Shown here one piece after another: positions 27,936 through 36,013 of a stretch of 64,000 nt of DNA. The number at the start of each line of letters is the position of its first letter. Position 1 is the first letter of the stretch. A program made the translations under genes and the position numbers. The stretch is taken from positions 101,098 to 165,097 of the forward strand of contig NZ_CABFVH010000008.1 of the NCBI RefSeq assembly GCF_902141855.1. The letters are read 5' to 3'. Under the pieces are notes generated by a model, which saw nothing but the letters and a program-made list of their open reading frames with translations, ran no database searches and was not told the origin of the DNA. Origin of the DNA: Methylobacterium dankookense. GTDB lineage: Bacteria > Pseudomonadota > Alphaproteobacteria > Rhizobiales > Beijerinckiaceae.

Positions 27936-29210
27936 TCAGGCGAACTTCAGGAGCTTGATCGCCGCGAAGTCCTGCACCCCGCCGCCGACGCGCTTCGTCG
28001 TGTAGAACAGCACGTAGGGCTTGGCGGAGTAGGGATCGCGCAGCACGCGCAAGCCCGCCCGGTCGACCACGAGGTAGCCGCGGCGGAAATCGCCGAAGGC
28101 CACCGACAGGCTGCCCGCCGCGATGTCCGGCATCGCCTCGGCCTCCGTGAGGGGGAAGCCCATCAGGGTGGCAGGCCGGTCCGCCGCGGTCGGCGGCTGC
28201 CAGAGGTAGTTGCCGTCGCCGTCCTTCAGCTTGCGGATCGCGCTCTGCGTGCGCCGGCTCATCACGAAGCCGGCATTCTGGCGGTAGCCGCCCTTCAGCG
28301 CGTAGACGAGGTCGATCAGCGCGTCGGCCGGGTTCGCGGTGGCGAAGGCGCCGGACGCGCCGGTGCCGACGAAGCCGATCTTGCCGGTCGTCCAGGCGGC
28401 GTTGGCCACGGCGTCGTAGGCGAGGAAGCCCTTCGGCCGGCTCACCCCGTTTCCGGTGACGAAGGCCACGCCCTCCTGCTCGGCGAAGGCGGTCTCGACC
28501 TCGTCGGCGAGCCAGGCGTCGATGTCGACCACGGCGTCGTCGAGGAGCGTCTGGGTCGCCGCCGGCATGGCGTAGAGCTCCATGGTCGGGAAGGCGATCT
28601 CGGCAAGCGCCGGGCCGTCGGTCTCGGGCCGCGGCGCCGTCTCGGCGACCCAGCCCGCAGACGGCGCCCCGGTGGCGACCGCCCGCTTGTACTGGCCGCC
28701 CGAGATGGTGCGCTGGCCGGCGATCGCCCGGATCGGCGAGAGGTCGGAGAGCCGGCGCAGCACCTCGCGCTCGATCGTCTCCGGCACGAGGTAGCCGCCG
28801 TCGGGGCCGGAGCCCGCCTGCATCGCCTTGGCCTCCAGACCTTTCAGGCCGCCGCTCTCGCCGGCCCGGACGTAGAGGTCGAAGGCCGCCTTGTGCTCGT
28901 CGGCGGCGGGATCGCGGGGCGCCGGGCCGCCGAGCAGCGGAGGCCGCGCCCGGTCGAGGCTGATCCGGTCGAGCCGGGTGCGGGCTTGGTCGAGGGCCGC
29001 GTCGATGCGGGCGAGCTTCTCCTCGGTGAGGGCGTCGGGCCCGAGCCGGCTCTCGATCTGGCCGAGGCGGGAATCGTTGGTGGCCTTGAAGGCGTCGAAG
29101 GCGCGGGCGAACTCGTCGAGCGCGGCGCGGGCGTCGGCGCCGGGCAATCCGCCGGAAAGCCCGGCCTTGGTCTCGTAGGACTTGGTCTCGAAGGCGATGT
29201 CCGGTTGCAT
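27936..29210 (-). CDS. GTA HK97-fold major capsid protein (g5 type)
   Basis: 424 residues. The N-terminal ~110 residues are a charged coiled-coil (ALDEFARAFDAFKATNDSRL, LARIDAALDQARTRLDRISL) expected to be the scaffold-like delta domain removed by the prohead protease. The rest is the HK97 capsid domain: GGYLVPETIEREVLRRLSDL, SPIRAIAGQRTI, FVTGNGVSRPKGFLAYD, GFVMSRRTQSAIRKLKDGDG and LLKFA. Overall match to RcGTA g5. The gene looks intact. Confidence 0.95.
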   Translation of the reverse strand: MQPDIAFETKSYETKAGLSGGLPGADARAALDEFARAFDAFKATNDSRLGQIESRLGPDALTEEKLARIDAALDQARTRLDRISLDRARPPLLGGPAPRDPAADEHKAAFDLYVRAGESGGLKGLEAKAMQAGSGPDGGYLVPETIEREVLRRLSDLSPIRAIAGQRTISGGQYKRAVATGAPSAGWVAETAPRPETDGPALAEIAFPTMELYAMPAATQTLLDDAVVDIDAWLADEVETAFAEQEGVAFVTGNGVSRPKGFLAYDAVANAAWTTGKIGFVGTGASGAFATANPADALIDLVYALKGGYRQNAGFVMSRRTQSAIRKLKDGDGNYLWQPPTAADRPATLMGFPLTEAEAMPDIAAGSLSVAFGDFRRGYLVVDRAGLRVLRDPYSAKPYVLFYTTKRVGGGVQDFAAIKLLKFA

Positions 29211-29216
29211 GCGTCT

Positions 29217-29696
29217 CTAGGCTCCGGGATGGGCGGCGGGCGCGATCCGCCGGGCGAGGTCGCGCAACGTGGGGCCGAGCGGCGCGGCGACGCGCGCACC
29301 CGGCTGAAGGGGGAAGGAGACCAGCGAGATCTCCCAGAGATCGACCGCGGTGAGGTGGCGGTAGCCGGCGCGGTCGGGCGTCGCGCCGAGCGTCCGGAAG
29401 CCGATCGAGAGCCCGTCGAGGGCGCCCTGGCGGATTAGCGCGTCGAGCTCGCGGGCGCGCTGCACGGCGAGGTTGAGCCGGCCCTCCACCCGGAGGCCGC
29501 GCGCATCCTCGCGCAGGTCGAGCCAGACGCCGACCGGCTCGGCCGGATCGTGCTGGAACAGCATGCGCACGCCGGCGGGCCCCCGCGCCCGCAGGCTCGC
29601 CGCGAAGGCCCCGGGCCGGACCACGTCGCGGCCGAGATCGGGCTGCCCGAACAGACTGGCATAGCCGGTGAAATGGCCCGTGAAATCGCCGTCCAT
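29217..29696 (-). CDS. GTA HK97-family prohead protease (g4 type)
   Basis: 159 residues: GHFTGYASLFGQPDLGRDVV, catalytic H49 in MLFQHDPAEPVG and S97 in LDGLSIGFR, then DLWEISLVSFPLQPGA. The S78/U35 protease cuts the capsid delta domain during head maturation. It lies six bp upstream of the capsid gene and 10 bp downstream of portal. Confidence 0.94.
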   Translation of the reverse strand: MDGDFTGHFTGYASLFGQPDLGRDVVRPGAFAASLRARGPAGVRMLFQHDPAEPVGVWLDLREDARGLRVEGRLNLAVQRARELDALIRQGALDGLSIGFRTLGATPDRAGYRHLTAVDLWEISLVSFPLQPGARVAAPLGPTLRDLARRIAPAAHPGA

Positions 29697-29706
29697 CGCG
29701 TCCCCC

Positions 29707-30879
29707 TCAGGCGGCGGGGCCGTAGCCCACGGCCTCGCGCTTCTCGGCCTCGCTCAGGAAGTCGGCCTCCTGGACGCGCCGCCACAGGGATTCGCGCTCG
29801 GCGGCGAGCGCCTCGATCCGGTCGAGGTCGGGCTCCAGGCGCACCGCGCCGAAGGCGGGCGCCAGCCAGTGCGCGAGGCTCTCGGCCGTGCGCCGCACCA
29901 GCGGGATCAGGGTCTGCCGGTAGAAGGCGCGGTTGGCCTCGGCGTAGTTGGCGTGGGTGCTGTCGCCGGGCAGGCCGAGCAGGAGCGGGGGCACGCCGAA
30001 GGCCAACGCGATCTCGCGAGCGGCGGCGTGCTTGGCCTCGACGAAGTCCATCTCCTTCGGCGAGAGCGCCAGCGGCTTCCAGTCGAGCCCGCCCTCCAGC
30101 AGCAGCGGCCGGCCGGCATTGGCCGCGCCCTGGTAGTTCGCCTCGAGCTCGCCCTTCAGCCGGATGAACTGCGCCTCACTCAGATGCGCTTGGCCGCCGA
30201 AGACCAGGGCGCCGGAGGGACGCGCCGCGTTGTCGAGGAGCGCCTTGTTCCAGGCGCCGGCCGCGTTGTGGATGTCGAGGGCGGTCGCCGCCGCCTCGAT
30301 CGGCGCGAGGCCGCGCGTGTCGTCCCCCGGGTGGAACAGGGCGAGGTGCAGGATCGGCGGCACGGCGCCCGCCTGCTCGTAGCGGCGCGCCCGGCCGCCG
30401 ACCCCGTAGAGATAGGACACCGGCCAGCCATCGGGCCCCGGCACCACCCGCATCCGCTCGGGCCGCAGGGAGAACAGCTCGCGGGGCATGCCGTCGAGGC
30501 TCACCGCCTCCAGATAGGCGTTCCCGCTGAGCATGAGCTGGGCGTAGACCGTCTCCAGGAGCCGCGTGCCGCCCTCGCGCGGGTTCGGCCGGGCGAGGAG
30601 CGCGGCGAGCGCCCCGGCGCCCGCGCCCTCCGGCACCAGCGGCATGCTCGCCGCGGTCTCGGCGACGAGACGCACGGCGCGGTGGACCACGGCGTTGCGC
30701 GCGTAGCCGGCCTTGGCGAGCGCCGTGGTCTCCCGCGGCGTCCAGGCGGCGCGGCCCTCGCCGCAGAGGACGAAGCCGGGCCCGGCGAGGACCGATCCCG
30801 GGAACGCCTTCTCCGACAGGGTCGCGGCCGCGGGCACATAGCCGGCGGCCCGCGCCAGCCGGGTGAGCAGGGTCGGCAT
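29707..30879 (-). CDS. GTA portal protein (g3 type)
   Basis: 390 residues from the ATG at 30879 (AAGGA eight bases upstream). HK97-type portal features: NAVVHRAVRLVAETAASMPL, LMLSGNAYLEAVSLDG, PVSYLYGVGG, AWNKALLDNAARPSGALVF and GDSTHANYAEANRAFYRQTL. Forms the dodecameric DNA channel at the head vertex. First gene of the portal-protease-capsid block, now cut off from terminase by the chemoreceptor island. Confidence 0.95.
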   Translation of the reverse strand: MPTLLTRLARAAGYVPAAATLSEKAFPGSVLAGPGFVLCGEGRAAWTPRETTALAKAGYARNAVVHRAVRLVAETAASMPLVPEGAGAGALAALLARPNPREGGTRLLETVYAQLMLSGNAYLEAVSLDGMPRELFSLRPERMRVVPGPDGWPVSYLYGVGGRARRYEQAGAVPPILHLALFHPGDDTRGLAPIEAAATALDIHNAAGAWNKALLDNAARPSGALVFGGQAHLSEAQFIRLKGELEANYQGAANAGRPLLLEGGLDWKPLALSPKEMDFVEAKHAAAREIALAFGVPPLLLGLPGDSTHANYAEANRAFYRQTLIPLVRRTAESLAHWLAPAFGAVRLEPDLDRIEALAAERESLWRRVQEADFLSEAEKREAVGYGPAA

Positions 30880-31198
30880 GAGGCAGGTCCTTGCTGGGGT
30901 CGGATCGGGTGAGCGCGTGTCGGAGCGGGCCGTCCGGGCTCGCGACCCGTCGCCTCCACCCGCGCTCTCAGGAAGAGGTCGAGGACGGGATCGCTCGCGC
31001 GGGACCACGTGAGGTCCGCTGCCGGAGCGGGGACCGGCTCGGCGAAGGGCGCGCGATGGACGGAGGCCGCGATCTCAGATCCGTGAAACGAACCGGCTTG
31101 GCCGGACGGATCTTTTGTGCGCGATCGATGTTCTCCGTGCACGCCGGGGATGGAAGACCGTTGTCCTTCCTCCCTGCCACGCACAGGACAATCTTCGA
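30880..31198. other. Intergenic region between portal and a small secreted protein gene
   Basis: 319 bp between divergent starts. It should hold the promoter for the portal-capsid block, since the terminase genes no longer lie directly upstream. No clear palindrome, RNA or conserved short frame is seen. AT-richer sequence around 31080-31140 (GATCTTTTGTGCGCG) may serve the + strand gene. Confidence 0.5.
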
Positions 31199-31486
31199 AT
31201 GCGCACGCTCTTCCTGGCGGCCGTTGCCGCCTCTCTCGTCACGCCCGCGCTCGCCCAGGTGGTCGAGACGCCCTCCGGCCCGGCCGTCGTCGTGGCCCCG
31301 GGGCCCGGCCCCGCCACCACCGGCGGCGTCCTCACGCGCCAGGGCGGCTCGACCGGCGAGCCGGGCGCCTACAACTACTCGCCGACCGGCCAGCCCGCCG
31401 ACGTGATCTCGAACGACTCGGCCGCCGCCGGCAATGCCGGCCAGCCGAGCCGCGTCGCCCCGCAGGGCGGTGGCGGCGGGCGCTGA
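31199..31486 (+). CDS. Small secreted proline/glycine-rich protein
   Basis: 95 residues: signal peptide MRTLFLAAVAASLVTPALA with cleavage before QVV, then a low-complexity, probably unfolded chain rich in Gly, Pro, Ala and Asn ending in PQGGGGGR. AGGA lies about ten bases before the ATG. No family is recognised. It could be a periplasmic or cell-surface linker protein. Confidence 0.65.
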   Translation: MRTLFLAAVAASLVTPALAQVVETPSGPAVVVAPGPGPATTGGVLTRQGGSTGEPGAYNYSPTGQPADVISNDSAAAGNAGQPSRVAPQGGGGGR

Positions 31487-31507
31487 GCCAGGTCAGGGAC
31501 GGAAGTA

Positions 31508-31679
31508 TCCCCTCCCCCTTGCGGGGAGGGGTCAGGGGTGGGGGTGGTGCAGGAGGCACCGCTCCATCCTGCACGACCCCACCTCCGGCTCCTCCCCATC
31601 CAGATCGGGCCTGCCCGATCTGGACAGGCAAGGGCAGATCTCGGGCAAGCCCGAGATCTCTGGGGAGGAGAGGCCCGTC
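31508..31679. repeat. Dispersed intergenic repeat, family A, copy 2
   Basis: Second copy of the ~175-bp element at 25913-26090. The two copies share most of their length and differ mainly in the block at 31548-31575. In this copy CCAGATCGGGC and its complement form a perfect 24-bp palindrome. It sits in the second island that interrupts the GTA cluster. Confidence 0.85.
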
Positions 31680-31719
31680 GCGAAGGGGAGCGAGGAAGCC
31701 GAGGCCCGAGCGGATCCGC

Positions 31720-33198
31720 TCAGCCGACCGCCCGTGCCTCCTCCTGCACCTGCCGCGTGGCCGCGTCGACGCGGCCGCTGGCGACGGCGATGGCTTCCAT
31801 GCCGGTGGCGATGCTCGCCGCGCCGTGGGAGGCCATCTGCATGCTGCCCGACATCTCGCGGGTCACCGCCGACTGCTCCTCCACGGCCGCCGCGATGGCG
31901 GCGGCGACCTCGTCCAGCGCTCGGATCGTGCCCTGGATCGAGCCGATCGCGTCCACGGCCTCCCGCGTGGCCGTCTGCGTCGTGGTGATCTGGCCGCGGA
32001 TCTGATCCGTCGCCTTGGCCGTCTGCTCGGCCAACGCCTTCACCTCGGAGGCCACCACCGCGAAGCCCTTGCCCGCTACCCCGGCCCGCGCCGCCTCGAT
32101 CGTCGCGTTGAGGGCGAGCAGGTTCGTCTGTCCGGCGATGCTCTGGATCATCGCCACCACGTCGCCGATATGGGCCGCGTGCTCGCTGAGGCCCGCAACG
32201 ATGCCGCCGGTCCGCTGCGTCTGCTCGACGGCCGCCCGCGCCATCTGCGCGGCGTGGCTGACCTGCTGGCTGATCTCGCCGACCGAGGCGGACAATTCCT
32301 CCGCGCCGGCCGCCATCGCCTGGATGTCGCTCGCCACCCGGCCGACCGTGCCGGCGGCGGTCGTCGTCTGCCGGGTGACGTCCGCGACGGCCTCGCCGAT
32401 CGCGTCGAGATCGGTGCCGATCGCCCGCTGCGCGGCGGCGCGGCGCTGGCGCTCGCGCACCTGGGTCGTGACGTCGGTGGCGAACTTCACCACCTCCGTC
32501 ACGCGCCCGTCCGCGTCGGTGACCGGGTTGTAGGTGGCCTGGATGAAGACCTCGCGCCTGCCCTTGGCGATGCGCCGGAACTCGGCCGACTGATACTCGC
32601 CGCGGGCGAGGGCCGCCCAGAAGTCACGGTAGGCGGTGCTCGCCCGCTCCTCCGGATCCATGAACAGGCTGTGGTGGCGGCCCCGGATCTCCTCCAGCGC
32701 GTAGCCCATCGCGGCGAGGAAGTTGGCGTTGGCGTTGAGGATCGTGCCGTCGGGGGCGAAGGCGATGACCGCCTGGGAGCGGTGCAGCGCGGCGATCTGG
32801 CCGTCGAGGTTGAGGCTGCGCGCCTTCTGCGCGGTGATGTCGGTGGCGAACTTGACGATCTTGATCACCCGGCCGCTCCGGTCGAGCACCGGGTTGTAGC
32901 TCGCCTGGATCCAGATCTCGCGGCCGCCCTTGGCGATCCGCTTGAACTCGGCGGCCTGGAAGCTGCCCCGGCGCAGGCCGTCCCAGAAGGCGCGGTACTC
33001 GGCGCTGTCGCGATAGGCCGGCTGGACGAAGAGGCTGTGATGCTGCCCCTGCACCTCGTGCAGGGCGTAGCCCACCGCGTCGAGGAAGTTGGCGTTGGCG
33101 GTCAGGACGGTGCCGTCGGGCAGGAACTCGATGATGGCCTGGGACCGGTCGAGGGCATCGAGCTTGGCGCGCGAATCGTCGCTGCGGAACGGGAGCAT
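31720..33198 (-). CDS. Soluble chemoreceptor with two tandem PAS domains
   Basis: 492 residues from the ATG at 33198; no membrane segment. Two PAS domains (about 18-120 and 140-243) are near copies: each has SQA-I-F-PDGT, ANANFL, then HHSLF and RIAKG-RE. The methyl-accepting signalling domain follows with the hairpin tip [40 protein letters not shown]. The PAS pairs suggest a haem- or flavin-based redox or oxygen sensor. It is inserted between portal and terminase of the GTA cluster. Confidence 0.92.
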   Translation of the reverse strand: MLPFRSDDSRAKLDALDRSQAIIEFLPDGTVLTANANFLDAVGYALHEVQGQHHSLFVQPAYRDSAEYRAFWDGLRRGSFQAAEFKRIAKGGREIWIQASYNPVLDRSGRVIKIVKFATDITAQKARSLNLDGQIAALHRSQAVIAFAPDGTILNANANFLAAMGYALEEIRGRHHSLFMDPEERASTAYRDFWAALARGEYQSAEFRRIAKGRREVFIQATYNPVTDADGRVTEVVKFATDVTTQVRERQRRAAAQRAIGTDLDAIGEAVADVTRQTTTAAGTVGRVASDIQAMAAGAEELSASVGEISQQVSHAAQMARAAVEQTQRTGGIVAGLSEHAAHIGDVVAMIQSIAGQTNLLALNATIEAARAGVAGKGFAVVASEVKALAEQTAKATDQIRGQITTTQTATREAVDAIGSIQGTIRALDEVAAAIAAAVEEQSAVTREMSGSMQMASHGAASIATGMEAIAVASGRVDAATRQVQEEARAVG

Positions 33199-33893
33199 GG
33201 GCGTTTCCGTCGAACGTGGGCGTGTGCCGATGGCTTCAAGATGCGGCAGAAAGATTAATTGCGTGTTTTCATTTCTATAAGCGGTCAACATCACAAAGAG
33301 GTCATTGATCGGCAAATTGAGCGAATTGATATCAGCCTGAGATTTTTTTCAGAACTGATTTGTGTAAAGACCGTGGCGCGTTCGGTTCCGCATGGGGCCT
33401 CCACTTCAGGGAAGAGCGCTCCCGGTGCCTGTTTCGGCCACGATGCTGGCGGTCGACCGGGGCTCGACGGTTCCCATCTCGGCCTCGTCGTGAGGCGTGA
33501 GGCGTCAGCCGGGTCTCGAAGGCGGTGTTCGGAGTGCGCCGCGATTTCTGGAGGCCTTCCTTCTGGGAGACCGATCAAACCAGTATCCGGATCGATCGGA
33601 GCGGCCCGCCACGGATCCCCTCTCCCCGCGCGCGGGGAGAGGGCTCAGCCGACCCTGTCGTCGGCTGAGCGAGGCGGCAGCCGAGGGTGAGGGGGCTTGA
33701 ACGGAGGAGTCTCGTCCGGAATCTCCCCCTCACCGCCGCTGCGGCTTCGCCTCCGCTTCCTGCCTGCACGACGAGGTGCAAGGCAGGCCTCTCCCCGCCC
33801 GGCGGGGAGAGGGGGGCGCGTGTGGCCGGCCGAAGCGATCGCCTGGAAGCCGATATCAGTCGTCAAAACAGATACCAAAAGCACGCTCCCCCC
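33199..33893. other. Long intergenic region: chemoreceptor promoter and REP-like pair
   Basis: 695 bp without a convincing gene. The part at 33240-33370 is strikingly AT-rich for this genome (TTAATTGCGTGTTTTC, GAGATTTTTTTCAG) and is the likely chemoreceptor promoter region. 33617-33816 holds an inverted pair of REP-like palindromes. The 3' end of terminase lies at 33894. Confidence 0.75.
33617..33816. repeat. REP-like inverted pair (BIME-like)
   Basis: The left unit CCCCTCTCCCCGCG...GTGAGGGGG and the right unit CCCCCTCACCG...GGCGGGGAGAGG are complementary, each with its own hairpin. A second pair with the same design is at 46280-46418 and a half copy at 26125-26160. Confidence 0.75.
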
Positions 33894-35252
33894 TCACAGC
33901 CGCCGGATCCGCGGCGCCCCGCCCTCCTCCAGCAGCAGGGCCGTCACCGCCCAGACCAGCGCGTCGAGCCGGTCCGGGGAGCCGCCGCCGCTCAGGCCCT
34001 CGGGCCCGAAATCGCACATCTCGTCCTCGAGCGCCGGGAAGGCGCCGACATGGCGGACGCGGCCCTGCGCGTAGAGCAGCGAGACCGGCTCGGCCCGCAG
34101 GAACTTGCCGCGGGTGGCGCGCACGGGGGTGACCGGAACGGCCGGGTCGCACTGGCGCAGCACCGCGGCGGCCATCTCGCCGCCCTGGTTCACCTCGACC
34201 ACGAGGGCGTCGGCCGCGAGCCGGTGGTAGAGGGCCAGCGCCGCGCCGGCCCAGGCCTCGGGGGTGGCCCGGGGCAGGCTCGCATCGGCCAGCACGTAGG
34301 CCTGCCCGCCCGCGCGGCCCGCCGCGACGATGCCGCAGGCATCCGAGCGCGCGCCGGAGCCCGCCGGCGGATCGACCGCCACCACGATCCGGCCGAGCCC
34401 GTCCGGCGGGGCGGCGAGGCGAGCGGCCTCCAGGGCGGCGCGGCTCCACAGGGCGTCCGGCCGGTCCTCGATCAGTTCGCCGTCGAGCTCCTGCCGCCCG
34501 AGCCGCGTGCCCGCGTAGCGCCCGACCACCGCCTCCAGGAAGGCGGGGGCGAGGTGCTCGGCATTGTCCGCGGTGCGGGCGCGGCTCACCGCCGTGCGCG
34601 GATCGGCCAGCAGGCGGCGCAGCAGCGGGATCGGCCGCGGCGTCGTGGTGACGAGGTTGCGCGGGTGCCGGCCGAGCCGCAGGCCGAATTGCAGCATGTC
34701 GAAGGCGGCCTCGGGGTGGCGCCACTTCGCCAGCTCGTCGCACCAGGCCGCGCCGAACTGGGGCCCGCGCAGGGAATCCGGCTCCTCAGCCGAGAAGGCC
34801 TGCGCCACCGCGCCGTTCGGCCAGGCGAGCCGGCGCCGGCTCGGGCTCCAGGCCGGGCGCCGGCCGCGCTCGGGGATGCCGAGGAGCCCCGAGGGGCCCT
34901 CGATCATCACGTCGCGCACGTCCGCGAAGGTTTCGCCGACGAGGGCGATGCGCGCGACGGGCTCCGGCGTGAAGGCCGGGTCGCCGCGGGCCAGCGCGTC
35001 GACCCACTCCGCCCCCGTGCGCGTCTTGCCGCAGCCGCGCCCGCCGATCACCGCCCAGGTCGTCCAGTCCCCGGCGCAGCAGGGCGGCAACTGGTCGGGC
35101 CGGGCGGCGATCAGCCAGTCACGGGCGAGCGCCCGAACCTGGATCGGCGGCAGCAGGGCCAGCGTCGCGTCGAGGCGGGGCGAGGCCAAGGCGGCGCGCG
35201 ATCTCCGCGCGCAGGGCGGGCAGGTCGGCGTCGTCGCGTCCCGCGCCGTCAT
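33894..35252 (-). CDS. GTA terminase large subunit (g2 type)
   Basis: 452 residues. Walker A-like AVIGGRGCGKTRTGAEWV near residue 70, Walker B and motif regions around FGAAWCDELAKW, LRLGRHPRNLVTTTPRP coupling motif, and a nuclease domain beginning IVVAVDPPAGSG with later acidic residues (VVEVNQGGEM, DRLDALVWA). Packages DNA into heads; in GTAs it packages host DNA headful-wise. The start overlaps the small-subunit gene by 134 bp. Confidence 0.95.
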   Translation of the reverse strand: MTARDATTPTCPPCARRSRAALASPRLDATLALLPPIQVRALARDWLIAARPDQLPPCCAGDWTTWAVIGGRGCGKTRTGAEWVDALARGDPAFTPEPVARIALVGETFADVRDVMIEGPSGLLGIPERGRRPAWSPSRRRLAWPNGAVAQAFSAEEPDSLRGPQFGAAWCDELAKWRHPEAAFDMLQFGLRLGRHPRNLVTTTPRPIPLLRRLLADPRTAVSRARTADNAEHLAPAFLEAVVGRYAGTRLGRQELDGELIEDRPDALWSRAALEAARLAAPPDGLGRIVVAVDPPAGSGARSDACGIVAAGRAGGQAYVLADASLPRATPEAWAGAALALYHRLAADALVVEVNQGGEMAAAVLRQCDPAVPVTPVRATRGKFLRAEPVSLLYAQGRVRHVGAFPALEDEMCDFGPEGLSGGGSPDRLDALVWAVTALLLEEGGAPRIRRL

Positions 35253-35799
35253 CGCGTTCCTCCGCCGTGCCCAGTTCGTCGAGCAGCTTCTTCAGGCCGC
35301 CGAGGTCGCGCAGGACGCGCGCCGAATCGACCACCGCGGCACCACCCCCGGTCAGCGCCGCGTCGAACCCCGCGATCTGGCGGGCGATGTGGCCGCGCAG
35401 GGCCGCGCGCAGGCTCGCCCCGTCGGCGGCGCCCGCCGCGTCGAGGGGCGGGGGCGGCCCGGCGGCCGGGCCGCCGCGCCGCAGCGTCAGGCCGGCCGCC
35501 TTGAAGAAGGCGCCGGCCGACATGCGGCCGATGCCCAGCGCCTCGGCGATGTCCTGCGGGTGGTTGCGCGGCTCGTAATAGAGCCGGGCGATCGCCTCGC
35601 GCCGGCTCAGCGGCCAGGTCGCGGGGCTGAGCTTCGACGGGCGCGGCTTGCGCCAACCGCCCCGGGCGTTCCAGGTCGTGAGCGTGCCGCGCGGGATGCC
35701 GAGCGCGGCCGCGATGGCGGTCATCGGCTCGGCGGTCTCGCGCAGGCGGCGCTCCGCCTCGGCGCGCAGATCCGCCGGATGCGGGCTCGGCCAGGGCAT
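35119..35799 (-). CDS. GTA terminase small subunit-like HTH protein (g1 type)
   Basis: 226 residues. An N-terminal helix-turn-helix (MTAIAAALGIPRGTLTTWNA) and a second one (DIAEALGIGRMSAGAFFKAA) are followed by an Ala- and Arg-rich tail with LGGLKKLLDELGTAEERDD. Position just before and overlapping the large terminase identifies it as the small subunit. A palindrome lies 22 bp upstream of the start. Confidence 0.82.
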   Translation of the reverse strand: MPWPSPHPADLRAEAERRLRETAEPMTAIAAALGIPRGTLTTWNARGGWRKPRPSKLSPATWPLSRREAIARLYYEPRNHPQDIAEALGIGRMSAGAFFKAAGLTLRRGGPAAGPPPPLDAAGAADGASLRAALRGHIARQIAGFDAALTGGGAAVVDSARVLRDLGGLKKLLDELGTAEERDDGAGRDDADLPALRAEIARRLGLAPPRRDAGPAAADPGSGARP

Positions 35800-35821
35800 C
35801 GCTGCCTCTCGACATATTTTT

Positions 35822-35843
35822 GGATAATGCCTGAACCTTATCC
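35822..35843. promoter_or_regulatory. Candidate operator upstream of the GTA terminase genes
   Basis: Perfect inverted repeat GGATAA-N10-TTATCC, 22 bp before the small-terminase ATG. It lies in a locally AT-rich stretch (ACATATTTTTGGATAATG) unlike the surrounding DNA. Its place at the head of the structural genes suits a repressor or activator site controlling GTA expression. Function is inferred from position and symmetry only. Confidence 0.45.
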
Positions 35844-36013
35844 GAGGAGCGTGCCGGTGTCAAGGACCGTTCTCTTGGCATCCGCCTTTTTTCTTTGAAA
35901 CGGCAGGAAAATCGGCGTTCCCGCGGGGCCGGAACGGGCCTCCCCTTCGGCACGTTGACCGGCGCCTGCCAATACGCGCATCAGCGGGGCAGGGCGTCCG
36001 AGTCGGGAACAGC

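Noticed and set aside
33199..33893. Short open frames in the long gap before terminase
   Set aside because: They cross REP-like palindromes and AT-rich promoter sequence, have no ribosome sites and no recognisable product.
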